Positions 24,090 to 25,603 of a DNA stretch of 25,603 nt are shown one piece after another. Numbering within the stretch: the stretch's first letter is position 1; the number at the start of each line of letters is the position of its first letter. Location: assembly GCA_964596135.1 (NCBI GenBank), contig CAZQTF010000026.1, forward strand, positions 1 through 25,603, read 5' to 3'. The notes beneath the pieces were generated by a model. That model did no database searches and was not told where the DNA came from. It saw only the letters and a program-made list of their open reading frames with translations. The position numbers and the translations under genes are program-made. The DNA comes from JADJNW01 sp964596135. GTDB lineage: Bacteria > Bacteroidota > Bacteroidia > Chitinophagales > Saprospiraceae.

Positions 24090-24118
24090 GGAATGGAGTA
24101 TTTTGTTATTTGTTGGGG
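24090..24118 (-). repeat. Diverged inverted copy of the 38-bp repeat
   Basis: The + strand reads GGAATGGAGTATTTTGTT and then ATTTGTTGGGG, which matches the reverse complement of the direct repeats at 24162-24265 with several changes and a short deletion. With copy 1 it forms an imperfect palindrome of about 30-bp arms. Confidence 0.5.
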
Positions 24119-24161
24119 GGTTGTTGGATGAAATCTAAAAGCCCACGGACTTACAAACCCT

Positions 24162-24265
24162 AATCTTCCCAAATAACAAATAACATCATACCACATTCCA
24201 ATCCTCCCAAATAACAAATAACATCATACCACATTCCAATCTTCCCAAATAACAAATAACATCAT
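24162..24265 (+). repeat. 38-bp tandem direct repeat, 2.7 copies
   Basis: Copies at 24162-24199 and 24200-24237 and a partial copy at 24238-24265. Each begins AATCYTCCCAAATAAC and contains ACAAATAACATCAT and CCACATTCC. The only difference seen between copies is T/C at position 5. The array ends 4 bp before the -33 element of the downstream promoter. Confidence 0.9.
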
Positions 24266-24269
24266 CCCC

Positions 24270-24300
24270 TTGCTCATCTAAAATAAACAATGTATTTTTG
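24270..24300 (+). promoter_or_regulatory. Promoter of the mosaic surface-protein gene
   Basis: TTG (24270-24272), 20 bp, TATTTTTG (24293-24300): a perfect consensus match. It predicts a start near 24306 and therefore an unusually long leader of about 250 nt before the ATG at 24556. Confidence 0.6.
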
Positions 24301-24358
24301 CCCGACATAACAGACGAAATCCAATAATCAACGGGAGAAAACTACGCGCTCCTTCTGT

Positions 24359-24487
24359 ATGTTACAAACCTTATACCGACAAAATCCGTGGTTGCCCTGC
24401 GGCGCTGGTACAATATATCGTATCCGTTGCCGGCGAAGCATTGAAATGCGCATCATCAGCCACAACACAACCAATATCAATCAATAA
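24359..24487 (+). CDS. Possible 42-codon leader ORF
   Basis: ATG-started frame (MLQTLYRQNPWLPCGAG..., ending NTTNINQ) inside the long leader of the 24556 gene. The middle part is Arg/Cys-rich and more GC-rich than its surroundings. No family is recognised and no ribosome binding site stands out; it may be chance. The rest of the leader (24488-24555) is AT-rich with nothing recognised. Confidence 0.2.
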   Translation: MLQTLYRQNPWLPCGAGTIYRIRCRRSIEMRIISHNTTNINQ

Positions 24488-24555
24488 CCATTAATAATAA
24501 ACAACAACCATTTTATTTATTCACACAGCTCAACGCTACCAAAACCGATTGCTCT

Positions 24556-25539
24556 ATGAAAAAAATATTATCTTTCTCAAAAACAATATTTCTTGTTATT
24601 CTTATTACATTAATTTCATCAAATATATTAACAGGACAAACTTGTACATGCAACACGAATGGAAACTGGACAGAACCAGCTACTTGGGAAGGAACAGATC
24701 CATCGACATGTACTATATTTGTTATTCCTAATGGAAAATCTGTAACAATTTCAGAAAATTTAAATTTTAGCATGGCTACTAAAATATATGTTAGAAATGG
24801 AGGTACATTAACTATAGCAGGCGGTAAGCAACTAGATCTTAGTACGGATTCTAAATTATCTGTCGAATTTGGAGCCACGCTAATGGCTGGAGATGAAAAC
24901 TCTAAAATAAACTCAGGGCCATCAACTTACCAAGGGCAAACGCAGTTCAATAGTCTAATTGGAAAGTTTGTTATTAATGGTGACCTCCCCATCGAGCTCG
25001 TTTCCTTCAGCGGCAAGCGCGTGGGTCAGACCATCGCCTTAGCGTGGCGTACCGCCACCGAGCGCAACAACGCCCTGATGGAGGTGCAGCGCAGCAAAGA
25101 CGGCAAGCGCTTCGAAGCCATCGGCGCCCTGCCCAGCCGCACCGGCGGCAACGCCAATACCCCGCAGGACTATCGCTTCACCGACGAGCAGCCGCTGCCG
25201 GGGGTCAACTACTACCGCCTCCGCCAGGTGGACTTCGACGGACAAGAGGAATACCACCGGGTGATCGCCGTTCTCTTCCAGGATAAAGCGACCACGCAGG
25301 GCATCACCGTCTTCCCCACCCTCGCCGCCGACCAGTTGAACATCGCCCTCGATCAGGAGATCAGCGCCGACAGCGAGCTGTACATCAGCGATGTGACCGG
25401 CCATATTGTGCTGCAACAAACGCTATCCGCCGGTACCCAGCAGCAGACCCTGGGCGTAAGTCAATTGGCGCAAGGTACCTATACCGTTGTCATTCGCAAT
25501 AGCCGCAGCCTGCAAGTCGCCCGCTTCATCAAGCAATAA
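24556..25539 (+). CDS. Secreted T9SS protein with a mosaic base composition
   Basis: 327 residues. Residues 1-28 form a signal peptide (MKKILSFSK, hydrophobic core, then a TGQ cleavage region). Residues about 29-140 are a small beta-rich domain opening with TNGNWTEPATWEG and continuing with NGKSVTISENLN and NGGTLTIAGG, as in G8-like or parallel-beta-helix type surface domains. Residues 144-240 are the LPIELVSFSGKR module found before many T9SS tails (RTATERNNALMEVQRSKDGK, PLPGVNYYRLRQVDFDG). Residues 250-327 are the sorting domain (FPTLAADQLNI, GTYTVVIRN). Counted by hand, 24661-24960 is about 37% GC and 25021-25200 about 68% GC, with the switch near 24980 at the domain border. This suggests the two halves have different histories. 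Confidence 0.88.
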   Translation: MKKILSFSKTIFLVILITLISSNILTGQTCTCNTNGNWTEPATWEGTDPSTCTIFVIPNGKSVTISENLNFSMATKIYVRNGGTLTIAGGKQLDLSTDSKLSVEFGATLMAGDENSKINSGPSTYQGQTQFNSLIGKFVINGDLPIELVSFSGKRVGQTIALAWRTATERNNALMEVQRSKDGKRFEAIGALPSRTGGNANTPQDYRFTDEQPLPGVNYYRLRQVDFDGQEEYHRVIAVLFQDKATTQGITVFPTLAADQLNIALDQEISADSELYISDVTGHIVLQQTLSAGTQQQTLGVSQLAQGTYTVVIRNSRSLQVARFIKQ

Positions 25540-25562
25540 CGACCACCGCGCTTCGGCACCCG

Positions 25563-25603
25563 CCCGAATCTTGTGCAAAATGCTCAGGATTCGGGATTTT
25601 TTT
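25563..25603 (+). terminator. Intrinsic terminator
   Basis: 8-bp perfect stem CCCGAATC / GATTCGGG with a 17-nt loop, followed by A and at least seven T to the end of the window, 24 bp after the stop codon at 25539. Confidence 0.85.

Noticed and set aside
24162..24265. Possible CRISPR array
   Set aside because: The 38-bp units abut directly with no spacers between them, and there are no cas genes nearby.

Overview
The window comes from a member of the Bacteroidota, most likely a Saprospiria/Saprospiraceae-like organism. Three things point there: two secreted proteins with C-terminal type IX secretion (T9SS) sorting domains, repeated matches to the Bacteroidota promoter (TTG or TTTG, 19-21 bp, then TAnnTTTG), and a mosaic of dockerin-like and T9SS modules typical of that group. 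It is chromosomal. No phage, transposase, CRISPR array, tRNA or rRNA was seen.

Layout. 1-1319: a trans-sulfuration PLP enzyme. 1320-1908: a gene-free stretch with three tandem units, each a conserved 18-bp box, a 10-13 nt linker and a strong hairpin. On the minus strand they read as three small RNAs ending in intrinsic terminators. 1909-4386: a large secreted protein with cadherin/Ig-like repeats, a dockerin-like and a cohesin-like region (minus). 4645-6069: an alpha-helical protein of unknown function. 6121-7960: dapB followed by a membrane-anchored endonuclease/exonuclease/phosphatase-fold protein (minus). 8247-10907: mutS (minus). 11108-13391: a sodium:solute symporter and a 2[4Fe-4S] ferredoxin. 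13439-14296: a lipoprotein-like alpha/beta hydrolase (minus). 14411-17248: an SDR oxidoreductase, a small lipoprotein and fhs. 17326-18573: pepT (minus). 18698-21157: a CcoI/FixI-type copper ATPase. 21243-23366: a minus-strand cluster of a membrane-anchored Ppx/GppA-like protein, a doubtful 69-codon ORF and a Kir-type potassium channel. 23542-24048: a nicotinamidase-fold protein that lacks two of three catalytic residues. 24049-24555: 38-bp tandem repeats, a clear promoter and a long leader. 24556-25539: a secreted protein with a sharp break in base composition, closed by a terminator.

Most genes are ordinary housekeeping genes: amino-acid biosynthesis (dapB, PLP enzyme), mismatch repair (mutS), one-carbon metabolism (fhs), peptide turnover (pepT) and copper delivery to a respiratory oxidase (ccoI). 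The parts that known families do not explain are the tandem small-RNA family at 1317-1831, the channel plus Ppx-like cluster at 21243-23366, the triad-less nicotinamidase at 23542-24048, and the repeat-flanked mosaic surface-protein gene at the right end. All statements rest on reading the sequence and on general family knowledge. No database search was run.
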